A stretch of 64,000 bases of DNA from Notolepis coatsorum (taxonomy: Eukaryota; Chordata; Actinopteri; Aulopiformes; Paralepididae). The notes beneath the pieces were generated by a model, which was not told the DNA's origin, ran no database searches, and was given only the letters and a program-made list of their open reading frames with translations. Made by a program: the position numbers and the translations under genes. Shown one piece after another: positions 1 through 10,636 of this stretch (positions are counted from its first letter, which is position 1; each line of letters opens with the position of its first letter). The stretch covers positions 86,255,796 to 86,319,795 of the forward strand of contig OZ020589.1 in the NCBI GenBank assembly GCA_963971535.1, in the 5' to 3' direction.

Positions 1-127
1 AGAATATATAATAAAACGAAAATACAATAACAAAATACAACAAGCCATCAGACCACAGTTTGTAAAGGAAGTCCATATGGGAAATATTGGTGATTTAGGA
101 GATGAGATTTCAGTGCTCTTTTGAATT

Positions 128-646
128 TTAGAAAAGAAAATTCCAAAATACTGTATGTGGAGGCAAAGAGTTCCACAACTTTGACCCTCGGTAGAGCAAA
201 CAAAACTGAGATTGGGAAGTGCGGGAAAAGGGTGGTCTAAGCAAACAGGAACTACATGTGGGGTAATTATGAATTTGGTGATTGTGGGCAAACATGTCAT
301 GAAAAAAAGGGGGAAGGGCTCTGTTTAAAGAACTATGCACAAATAAACCAGTCTGAAGATGATTCACTTGATAAACACTGAGTATACCTAATTTATGGAA
401 TAGAGGCTGAGAAGAATGACTTCGTTGAACACAGCTGATTATTTTTAGAGCTCATTTCTGCAGACGGTATATGGGCTCAAGTTTGGTCTGATGAGTACTA
501 CCCCAAACTAAATTACAGTAATTGATATATGGGTAAACCATAGAGTAATATAACATTGTGGCAACCTCGGTGCTCAGCAAGTGACGTGTTTTTCCAAGAA
601 TACCAATACTCTTGGCCATTTTTTTAGACAACGTGGCTGAGCCCAC
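128..646 (-). pseudogene. LINE reverse transcriptase, C-terminal remnant
   Basis: Two open stretches in the same minus-strand frame (452-646, then 128-367) are separated by stop codons. The upstream one reads like the post-catalytic thumb of a non-LTR reverse transcriptase: a 'YSMVYPYINYCNLVWG' stretch matches the conserved 'LPYLNYCNIVWG'-type segment of Jockey-group LINEs. The downstream one resembles the extreme C-terminus, ending in a 'GSKLWNSLPP' motif. No catalytic domain or endonuclease is present, so this is a 5'-truncated, decayed fragment. The exact clade cannot be assigned from so little sequence. Confidence 0.55.
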
Positions 647-841
647 AACTGGCTGGGTGTTACCCTACAATGCTGTGCATAGTGGCATATGATCGAGGGC
701 CTGAGTCCCTCTTTTAGCTTGTTATTCTTTACTTGAGGGTAATGATGAAAATAACAAGTGACACGTTTTTTCACACATAAGCAGAGCTGTGGGAAACCTG
801 TTTTCAAAAAAGGTTTTCGGCTGTGGCTGGTGTGCATGATG

Positions 842-2952
842 TAAAGCTTTTACTCTACACATTTGGCGTCGTATCAGGGGTGAGGTGGTTAGGGGGTGGG
901 TGAAATTATTCCCCGGTTTGCCCCTGCCCCCCCCCCCCCCCCCCCCCCTCAAATATGATTTTGTTTACAAAATGTGTGTTGATTCACTATATTTTGGGTA
1001 TACGGTGTAAATCCCTCAGCTTCTGCTTGGGTTGTGCTCTTGCTTAGAGAGAGGCAATTTCTCTGAAAATTGTTTGGTCGCTGTTATGTAGACTTAGCAA
1101 GGCCTGTGACCAGCACTTGATCGAGGACTTATGTCTTCTCTCAACATAAAAAACTGCGTTCTTCTTGCAGTAGTGAGAGTGAACTTTTGCCCTTTTTTAT
1201 TGTGATAGAGGGTTGTGTGTATCGTGTTCACGTTTAAGTAAACGTGGCATTGAATCCACAACTGGGTTAGGTGTTGGCCTACAGAAGTTACATGTGTAGC
1301 TCTTTTACCAAGGGCTTCCCTGGTTCCACTCCATGTTAGGATGGGTGGGTCACGGGATTTCCCCCGGCCATGGGATACGTCACTGGGCGCGTTTTCCTAT
1401 TGGCCAGGAGACATCCGTGAGGTTACAGGCTCTGTGCTGCAGACCGCTGTCTTTGTCAAAGTTGTATGATGCGATGCATTCGAAAACTGTTCGTTTTCTG
1501 CTCTGCTCTCTATTACAGTGTGTATTGGGCCATTGGTCACTTGGCCCAATTATTATTGCATGTATCTTTTTCAATTATACTCACGTAGAGGTCTCTCTGG
1601 GGGAACTTCTGTCTTCCCCTCTTATGTGAGGAGCAGAATTGACGGGGTTGTCCTCAGACACGTCATATAAGGCCTGTGTCTGTGTCTTATTGACCGGCTT
1701 CCTGATGCTCGTCCCAGACAGCATGGAGGGAACGTTGTCTGGTGTTTCTTATTAGAATTCACCATTGATGTGTTTCGGGTTATTGACGTGCATATATCAC
1801 TGGCCCTGGGATGTGGAACCACGTTATGGGCCGGCGCGCCTTGGTTGCCCAATTGATAGAAACAACGTTTTTTATGCGGGCGACTAGGAAGGAGATTTTT
1901 TTATCTCTACCGAGCGCCAGTGCACTAGGTTAGACTCGATGACTCACGTGCATCTCCGGGGGGAGATGACGGAGTAGATCATTACATTGGCAGAGGGGTC
2001 TCACGCCCATGAGGTGGGCTGCCAGGAGCAGCGCATTCACATTATGTCCATCTTGGTGGCGCCCTCTGTGATGTTTTAGATCAACACGCGTACCTGCCCC
2101 CCTCTTAGGACTGGGGATGGCGGCGTGACTAGGATGCAGGACTGGTTCTGGTCGCGCCGGACCAGGTCAGTTAACCCGTTGCCCGCCGGGGCGCAGATCT
2201 GCTGTTCTGGTACCCCGAAGGACTTTGTTCTTTTCCGGGGGGAAAATGCCGGGTCGGTCCGGGCTTCGCGGGGATTGATGTCGTGGATGTGTGTGTCATA
2301 TGTATGCCACTACGACTTGCCCATAACAGTGACGTGCTTGGTCCATACTGTGTTGTACAGTACCTTACACTGTGTTAGGGGGCCTGGTCCTCCATTTGTT
2401 TCACTCCTCCCTCCCCCTGCTGGGCAGGGATGGGAGGGGGCTGTCGAGGTGATTGCTGTCAAACCCCTCTAGGCATCCCTGTGTAGGTCCCGGTCCGCCA
2501 GGCCCAGGTCCGGACTCGTTCTCGTCGACCTGTTGGCCTGGGTTAACCCTTTGCAAACTGAAACACTTGTACTGCTTGTATAGTCTGTGTATACGCGCAG
2601 TTATGTTTCTAAGTTTTCTTGGTGGGTTAAGGGAACAACCGCCTCCTGTTAAACTAAACATAGGGAGGTGGTTGGTTCTCCGGTGTGTTGGTAGCAGAGT
2701 CGACTCTCGGGTTGAGGCCGGGCTTTACCCCGTCTGCCCGAGAGTGTGCCCCCGCATCTTTCATGACGTCTGCCAATTGTGTCGGCCTCTCCTTTGAACC
2801 TCGACCCCGCTTTATTTAGAAAAATTGCCACTTCCGTTTTTGCCTCACTCCAGCATACTTGACTTAGTCGCAGCTGGCAGCATACTGCTTTTAACAGATC
2901 AGTCTGAGGAACATTCTCCATGGACTGTGCATGAAACTGCTCTGTTCACAAT
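842..2952. other. no recognisable gene; diverged repeats
   Basis: No convincing coding region or named repeat was found over about 2.1 kb. A pure C run lies at 927-948. Loosely similar stretches recur around 630-720, 1100-1150 and 1240-1320 (a 'CCACAACTGG' core and 'GATCGAGG' followed by CTGAGTCC-like sequence), suggesting an old, diverged tandem or dispersed repeat. 2130-2520 is GC-rich. Short open frames here have no family resemblance that I can support. Confidence 0.4.
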
Positions 2953-3645
2953 CCGGATAGCAGTGGCGGCCCACCACTTGGGGCGCTAGGGCGCCGCCGT
3001 CCCTGTTAAAACAGAGAAGAAGAAGAAATATTTTTTGTTTTGTTTTTTGTTTTATAGCCCTATAAATAATATAAACATGTTTAAAATGAATAACATTTAC
3101 TAATTTTAAGTATGTTTGTGTTTCCAATGCACAATATAACGTTAAAATATCAAATATTAATAATCGTTTTCCTGAACAGGAAGTGACGATTCTGTCTGAT
3201 AAAGAACGTTCCATTACCGTAGCCGCATTTCTCCTGCCGTATTTCTCTCGGGCTAGACGCAATATCGCTCTGAGTGCGCATCACTGTTTCATCGCTGTAT
3301 CCGTCGCAGCCAATCAGTGCGTAACGCGCTGTGCGTTGAATATGATGTATTATGATGGAACTCGGGCGCGTTTTGAATCGGTCTGCAAGCAGCCGAGCGT
3401 CTATAATTTCCATAGCATAGCCGCATTTCGCGGAGAAGCTCTCTGATTGGCCGACGCGGCGATGCCAGTACTTTCCGTAGCCGCAGTTTGCAACATGTTC
3501 GAGGCTGTGTGTTGTGATGCAGTCTGGAGTCTGGACAGTGGGCAGTGAGTGGATATACATCGACAACAGTCTGGGGGACAGTCAGTGGACATACACTTTA
3601 TTAAGCCCTCCGGCTGGACCACGTTTCAATTAAACAAAGTGAGTT

Positions 3646-3649
<4 letters not shown>

Positions 3650-3699
<50 letters not shown>
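3650..3699. repeat. (CT)n microsatellite
   Basis: A pure CT dinucleotide array of about 50 bp inside the hAT element. It ends in TTAGCCAACTCAGC, and a similar motif sits between the two CT arrays. Confidence 0.95.
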
Positions 3700-3701
<2 letters not shown>

Positions 3702-3754
3702 GCCAACTCAGCTAATGTTAGCTGCTGTTAGCCACTCAGCTAATGCTTAACTAA

Positions 3755-3876
<122 letters not shown>

Positions 3877-4147
3877 CTATGCGTGTGTTTGGAGACGGAG
3901 CGAGTTTGTTTCTAACTTTTCTATTTATATATTGTGTTTCAAGTTGTGAATTAGACTGTACTTTATTTGACTGGTTGTGTGTTGTTGGTGGTTTGGTAGT
4001 ATTGTGGCCCACAACTTGTGGGGAGTCAGTGTTCGCTTGGTCAGCTGTCCGCTGCCAGTGACATGCCAATGCGTGGTACATGTTTTCAAAATGTTTGGTA
4101 TAGCGCCCCCTCTGGAGAAGAATTCACGAGCCGCCACTGTCGGATAG

Positions 4148-5642
4148 GCAGCCGGTAAGAATGTTTGTGTGTGTTTATATGATGGGGTGTTAAGTTGGGG
4201 ATGTATTTATGTATGGTTTAAGTGTTCACTGTTAAGTTGGGGATGTATTTGTGTATGGTTTAAGTGTTTAATGTTATGTATGTTGCATTCACTAGCCCAC
4301 ATTACAGTAGTCACAAGAGTGTATTATATTTGTATGTTGCATAGACAATTTAGAGTTATATGATGCATAATTGTGGAGTAATTTAATTAACTTCCACAAT
4401 GTGTATTTTATTGCTTGTATTTTTCTGTGTTTTTGTGCTAAGGTTTTTTACCTAAATGATCAATGATAACCATTAAGACCAACACCATCTGCTGGCAAAA
4501 AATGGCTGAAGCAATGGATGAATTAAAAGAAAACATTTTAAATATCAAATAAAGGTCTGGTTCATTGAGTAAAACCCAGTTGGCCCTTCGGGTGAACAAG
4601 CAACATCCTTTCAAGTTGGGCACAAGTGCACAAGGTCAAATACATACAACTTGACAGCCATTGTGTAAAGTTAATTAGGGCATAACACCATTGTGCATAG
4701 TATGTTCAGATGGACTATTCATCATGAATTTAATGAATGCTAAATTATATTTGATGCACATGTGTGACGTACCTGGGTACGTGGGTTGGTCATTACCATT
4801 ATTACTGTATTTATGACACCTTCTGAACATCAGGTTAGTATATTTAATGTGTTATGTTTTGTATATGATGTGTGTGTGAACATGAGAGCTAATGCTGTCT
4901 CTTCTCTCCCTGTCAGGTGCTGCCCATCCCTACTGAAGAGTGCTGATTGCCTAATGAATGACAGCTGATGGCAATCACATCAAGAGGGATGGGTAGCCAA
5001 ATACCTGACAGCACACACACGTCTGGGCGCCGCATTCTGTCAATTGCTGGTGACTAGAGAAGAGTGAGGTTGCCATTGTTAACCACTGTTGTGTTCATAT
5101 ATATATATTGTTGGCCTATGTGCCACTTCTCCAGCTGGGTGAGTGTCCTCTTGTTGGCCTTTGTGCCTGTTCCCACTGAGTGTGGACTGATACTTCACTG
5201 CCCTCTTTGCTGTTGCTTCATTCAAGTGGAGCTGTATATATATATATATTGGTAGGCTGTATGCCATTGCCACTTTGCGTGGACCTGTACCTTTGGTACG
5301 TTTTAGCGTCGGTGGACGCTAATTTTGTTTATTTATTTATACTTCCCTTGTTTGTCTCCCCTTACCTTTTTCCCTTTGTGTGTGTGCTGGGTTTAAATCC
5401 CCTCTAAAATAAACATCATTCTCCCTTTGGGGAAAGCCGTGGGTTTCAAGCCCCACCACAATAAATATTATTTACCATTTGAAAACGTCTTTGTTTACTA
5501 TCTGCCTACCCGGGACTGTTTTGACAAGCATTTTTCTACTGAGGGGGTTGTTTCTGCTCATGTACCACCTGCCCAGTTAACTATCCTGTATGGTCGTTAG
5601 ACCTTCGTGCATGACAACATGTCAACCAACTGTCCAAATGAT
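4148..5642. other. no gene seen; contains a hairpin at 4910-5011
   Basis: No coding region is supported. 4170-4270 contains a short direct repeat (two copies of 'AAGTTGGGGATGTATTT'). 4910-5011 is an imperfect inverted repeat: CTGTCAGGT and GCCCATCCCT are matched in inverse order by AGGGATGGG and ACCTGACAG, with an inner GATTGCC/GGCAATC pair. 5090-5260 has two short TA runs. The stretch is otherwise unassigned. Confidence 0.5.
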
Positions 5643-5650
5643 GTCTTAAT

Positions 5651-6833
5651 CAGTTTTTAAAAAGTAACTAGTTACAGTTACTAGTTACTTCTTCCAAAAA
5701 GTAACTAAATTACTTACTCAGTTACAAATTATAAAAGTAACTAGTTACTTCAGAAAGTAACTATTGCGTTACTTTCAATATTTTTTTACATAAACAACAT
5801 ACACAAATCTAAACTATTTTAATGTTGCTGTGTGGACAAAGTGAGACTAGCCTCCAATCAAATGCCATGTATGTAGATATTATAATTACTATGTTTATAT
5901 AGTGGATCATACAAATACAATAGATGTTTTGGAACTTTTGATATGTATTGCCCCTCAACAGGCCACAACTGGGCAACATTAAATTATGCTTGTTAAGCAC
6001 TATACCAAAAATAAATAACAAATACTGATTGATTGAACATTTTAATTAACAGATTGCAGAATGGGTACAGCACTACGGCTCAATACACACAATTGTTAAG
6101 GGGATGCAGATCAGAGAAAGACTTTCGTCTTGTTTACATCAGGGTCCCCCATTTTCAATTCATGACATACACAACATACAGATATAAGAATCTAATCTAA
6201 TCATTCTAAACCAATCTAATCATGACATTTAAGACATGCATGACATACAGATATATATCTCTGCGCACCAGACTGTGCTATTAAACCAGGAAGTGCAGCA
6301 CTATGTTGAGCCCATATCTATGGTTGAGCCTGTCAGCAGTAGAGCCACTACTGCCCTGCGCTGCAACACAAGAGTGAACCGCGGTCGCACGCTGACGGCT
6401 CGCTTATTATGTTGTTCCGTTGGATTCGTTTTAGATTATTTGGGCTCAAAGTCAAACCGTACATTACACAGACCCGCGGTCTCCGCTGACTGAATCGCTT
6501 GTGTTGTGGCTCAGACTCTGGATGCGTTAGACCCGCCCACCTCTACCTCTGATTGGCTTACCATGACATTTTAATCAGCCTCAGCCAATCGTCAGCTTGT
6601 ATCCGCTTGACTCGCGCACTGCCCACTAAACAAGGAAGAACATATTGCCTCTCAGCGCAGATATCTGTCTGATGAAAGAAACAGGTTCATTCATAGTAAC
6701 GCGCCGTATTTATTTGCAGTAACGGTAACAGCGTTATTGAGATTGGAAGTGTAATCCGTTAGAATACTTGTTACTGAAAAAACTAACGCTGTTAGTAACG
6801 CCGTTACTTATAGCGCCGTTATTCCCATCACTG
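5651..6833. mobile_element. hAT-type non-autonomous transposon
   Basis: The element is flanked by a perfect 8-bp target duplication GTCTTAAT (5643-5650 and 6834-6841). The right end is AACGCCGTTA...ATTCCCATCACTG, the terminal signature of a common fish hAT group; the left end is CAGTTTTTAAAAAGTAAC. Both ends are rich in 'GTAACTAGTTAC'/'CCGTTACT' motifs. No transposase is present. A copy of the short interspersed element described at 15088 lies inside (6026-6149). Confidence 0.88.
6026..6149 (-). mobile_element. short interspersed element, copy 1
   Basis: This is one of four copies in the window (others at 15088-15212, 32414-32490 and 32581-32705). On the minus strand it begins GGGGACCCTGATGTAAAC and ends near an AATAAAG-like stretch followed by a short ATTC/ATCA repeat, the style of a LINE or SINE 3' tail. 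It is nested inside the hAT element 5651-6833, so it inserted later. No tRNA-type promoter boxes are visible. Confidence 0.7.
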
Positions 6834-6996
6834 GTCTTAATGTCTGTTTTATGCTATTTAAGATGGGGAAATGTTGGAGGAAGGAGAAGCCTAGTATGGA
6901 AACAGGTGTGTAGAGTACAAACGGCACAAAAAGTTATTGGAGCATAGATATGTTGTACGTCTGTACGCACAAATATGAAAGAAGAACATTTGTGCA

Positions 6997-7227
6997 ATGG
7001 GCATCCTGATTACTAAGTATCCGTCACTCCAACCAATCTTTGAGAATGTAGTGTTCAGCCAGGCACAGAGAATCTTACAGGACCTTTCTCATATTCTATA
7101 TCCTGAATACGAAGTTCGTCCCTCAGGGAGACGGTTCAGAGCAAGTAGATACAAGAGCAACCGCTACAAGCTCTCCTTCCTTCCTACATCCATCGTTCTC
7201 CTAAATAAATTGTCTAGAACAAGGTAA
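6997..7227 (+). pseudogene. LINE C-terminal fragment
   Basis: An open frame of 76 codons with the composition of the LINE C-terminus. It has a 'SHILYPEYEVRPSGRRFR' segment followed by 'YKLSFLPTSIVLLN', which corresponds to the 'HPLYPEF..LPSGRRYR...FSFIPTAVRLLN' tail found in L2/Jockey-group fish LINEs. There is no catalytic domain. The next 100 bp (7228-7334) hold a short repeated 'AAGGGCAAGGTGCAA' motif. Confidence 0.55.
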
Positions 7228-7334
7228 CACTTGAGGTTTTGTTCTATTTCTTTCTTGTCCAAATCGTGTTGCAATATAATTAGGGCATGGTGCAACACTA
7301 AGGGCAAGGTGCAATTTAAAGGCAAAGGTGCAAT

Positions 7335-7869
7335 ATGAAGCTTTTGAAATTAGTTTACCTACTTATGAATTATGGTTGTATGTCTCTGCATTGTCATATT
7401 TGTCTGATGCCGAGATTAAAACAATCAAAACCTGTAGTGCGGTGTTTCAGAGTGTGGTCCAGTGAAGCATGTGAGTGTCTCCGCGCCTGGTTGGAGAGGG
7501 CAGGCTGTAACCAGGACTTTGTTGAGTGGGCGGGGCCTGAGGCTGTAAACAACCTAGATGACTACACAGATACTGTGACATCTTTCATCAGCCTTGGCGA
7601 GGAGGTGTGTGTGTCCCTTCTCTCTAGGAAGATCTTCAACAATAACAAGCCCTGGTTTTCAGCCCAACTCAGGCAGCTGAGGTTGGAGAAGGAGGTGGAC
7701 AGGCACAGTGGTGATGCACATCGGTTCAGGCAGGCCAAGTACAAAGAGGTGAGGGAGGCGAAACTTCGCTTCTCAGAGAAACTGCAGCAGCAGCTCTCTG
7801 ACGGGAATTCCTCCTCCGTTTGGAAAGGCCTCAAGACCATTACAAACTATAAGCCGAAGTCACCACAGG
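7335..7869 (+). pseudogene. LINE ORF fragment, linker between endonuclease and RT (5' part)
   Basis: The frame encodes the region that links the endonuclease and RT in fish L2-like LINEs. A 'NNNKPWFSAQLRQLRLEK' segment is followed by 'SVWKGLKTITNYKPKSPQA', equivalent to the conserved 'NNDKPWFT..L..L' and 'VWKGLK.ITNYK' landmarks. The frame is interrupted after codon 'PQA' by the hAT element starting at 7870 and resumes at 9723. It has neither an N-terminal endonuclease nor the RT core. Confidence 0.65.
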
Positions 7870-7920
7870 CAGTGCCGTCTGGGAGAAATGCGAGGCCCTG
7901 TGCGAGATTTAAACGCGAGC

Positions 7921-7941
7921 CCCCCCCCCCCCCCCCCCCCC
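7921..7941. repeat. poly-C run
   Basis: About 21 consecutive C near the left end of the hAT element. It is replaced by a T/A-rich stretch in the related copy near 41750, so it is a secondary expansion. Confidence 0.9.
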
Positions 7942-8088
7942 TAAAGGATTTTTTATTTTTGTATTAATATTTTTTATTTGTTTTTAATAAATTATTATAA
8001 TTTAAAAAAATTTGCATACAGTCAACGAATTCTTAAATAATAGCACTGCCCGAGGCTGGGCATACAGTCAACATATTAGCGCTGCCCG

Positions 8089-8300
<212 letters not shown>

Positions 8301-8518
8301 TGTGTGAGGCCACATCCCAGACATCACCCCGTGGCAGTGGCACACACCCACACACCCCTGCTAACCCACCGAAGGGCGGGACGCAGGGGAGGTCCCAGAC
8401 CTCAGAACAGCCTGGGAGACAGAACCCCCAGTCATGTCCATGAGGTAAAACCTAACGAAGAGATCCAGCCAACATGTAGCAAAGGGCAATGCCCTCGCAC
8501 AACCAATGTGACGGCCAA

Positions 8519-8590
8519 GAGAGAGACTCCAAGAGAGAGAGAGCGAACAAGAGAGAGAGCGAGCAAGAGAGAGATAGCAAGAGAGAGAGC

Positions 8591-8624
<34 letters not shown>

Positions 8625-8701
8625 AAGAGAGAGAGAGCAAGAGAGAGAGCGTGAGAAAGAGAGAGAGAGAGAGCAAGAGAGAGAGAGAGAGAGAGAGCGA
8701 G

Positions 8702-8759
<58 letters not shown>

Positions 8760-8972
8760 AGAGAGAGAGAGAGCAAGAGAGAGAGAGCGAGAGCAACAGA
8801 GAGAGAGAGAGCGAGAGAGAGCAAGAGAGAGAGAGCGAGCAAGAGAGAGAGCGCGAGAGAGAGAGAGCAAGAGAGAGAGAGAGAGCGAGAGCAACAGAGA
8901 GAGAGAGAGAGAGCGAGAGAGAGACAGAGAGAGAGCAAGAGAGAGAAAGAGAGACAGAGAGAGAGAGAGAGA
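8519..8972. repeat. GA-rich compound microsatellite
   Basis: About 450 bp of GAGA units broken by AGCAAGAGAG, GAGCGAGC and ACAGAGAG variants. The long Arg/Glu or Ser/Leu frames it creates are not genes. Confidence 0.95.
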
Positions 8973-9714
8973 TCCACGGCGGGAATAGAATAGAGTGCAT
9001 TAAAAACTCACCAACCGTGGAGTTGACGAAGTTCACCAGTCCATATTGTCCCCCCCGTTGGGATTAACTTGGGAGTCTGTTCTCCTGTTTATCTGCCACA
9101 CGTTAGCACTCGATAACGTAGCTAAAGCTAGCTAGCTAGGTTAGCTAACGCTAGTTAGCTGTCCCTGCCTTTAGCTACTAGCCGACATGGCTAGCCCGAC
9201 TGAACCACACGTTAGCACTCGATAATGTAGCTAAAGCTAACTAGCTGTCCCTGCCTTTAGCTAAGCCGACATGGCTAGCCTGACTCAACTTTCTAACATG
9301 CAACGACTTTCATCTTCAGTCCATATGCCGAACGACCGTCCTCTTCGTCTTGGCATAACCTCCAATGCTGCACGCGGTCCCGTGGAAATAGTCAGACGCA
9401 CGCCGGCCGCCTGTACCTTACCTGTAACCCCTCCCCTCGTTGAAACCAATAGTATATCTGCTGCAGAGCCGCAGAGCTCCAATAGTGTATCTGCAGAGCC
9501 ACAGAGCTCCAATAGTATATCTGCAGAGACGCAGAGCCCGGAACAAGTCAGACACATTCTACAAACGTGTCTAATGTGAAATATATAAGAATGTAAGCAA
9601 AACTAGATTTTAGGTCTGTGATGAAAAAGGGCCTTGCGGGAAGGGGGGCCTCGCAAAAAAAAAAAAAAGGCCCTGTGCGACCGCACTGCTCGCACACCCC
9701 CTGAGGCGGCCCTG

Positions 9715-9955
9715 ACCACAGGCGCCTGATAGCCTCCCACTTGCGATCGAGATAAATTAATTTGACTGTAGGTTTGAGAAAGAGGTTCCCTCCCGCCCTC
9801 TTCCTCGACCCACCCGGCCACAACCACCATCCCCCCCCCCCCACCGCAGTGAGCCCCTACTGGCAGTTTTTTCCCCTCAGCCACCAGGCTGATCAATGCC
9901 TCAGGTCTCCCCCACCCCCCACCCCCCGCCCCCAAGTGACACTGGCACAATAACA
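9715..9955 (+). pseudogene. LINE ORF fragment (continuation after hAT insertion)
   Basis: After the second copy of ACCACAGG, the LINE frame interrupted at 7869 resumes. It first encodes a short linker and then a 'FDCRFEKE' segment, equivalent to the 'FY.RFE' landmark that precedes the RT domain in this LINE group. A TAA stop sits just before that landmark. The remaining sequence to about 9955 is C-rich and decayed. Confidence 0.5.
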
Positions 9956-10072
9956 TGCAATGGGTCTCATTCCCAAACGAATTTACGACCAAAAATTTCG
10001 TCTTAGCCAGATTTCGGCGCATTTAAGACATATTATGGCTGGGAGCGGGAGTCCCCAAATGTTCCTGAGATC

Positions 10073-10150
10073 AGATTTGATCGTGGCTGAGAGCAGATTT
10101 AAGAGTGCTGAGGAGCACTCTTAAATCTGCTCTCAGCCACGATCAAATCT
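10073..10150. repeat. perfect 37-bp palindrome with 4-nt loop
   Basis: The arms 10073-10109 and 10114-10150 are exact inverse complements, separated by GAGG. The arm begins AGATTTGATCGTGGCTGAG. It lies in the 5' flank of the Harbinger transposase gene, inside the transposon's presumed left end, and could be a transposase-binding or structural subterminal site. Confidence 0.95.
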
Positions 10151-10636
10151 CATGATTGATTGACTAATAAAAAAAATTATTAACTTGACAGACTGTGTTC
10201 TCATAGTGATTCCTTCACGTCAACGCTACAGGCCTCCTTGGAATTAATTACTTAATCATAATTAAAATAAATATGACAATATTTGTACGATAAGAAATTA
10301 CGTTATTTGATGTCGGAAAAATAAATAATAGCACTACACACACTGCAAATGACTCGGAATAAATAAATACATCAGCCACATAATCCTGTTATAATTTTAT
10401 TGTTGTTCTTATTTATAGTTTGGGACATTTGCTTATTGTATACATTATAAGAGCCAGTGGATAAACATTCCACTGCTCATCTTACCGGTACGATGTTGCG
10501 TGTGACAAATAAACCTGACCTTGCAGGTGCACTTGAACAGCAATCATGTACATTGAACCCTGGCATCCAATTAACAGTGATTAATCGCGCTATGCTTAAA
10601 TGGTCAACTCTGCACCCAAGGCTTACACACACAATT

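Noticed and set aside
2125-2797. Open frames of 114-115 codons in GC-rich DNA
   Set aside because: Overlapping frames on both strands, no domain or family motif, and no splice structure.
8361-9067. Long frames rich in Arg/Glu or Leu/Ser (up to 194 codons) on both strands
   Set aside because: They run over the GA-rich microsatellite in all phases; this is a low-complexity artefact.
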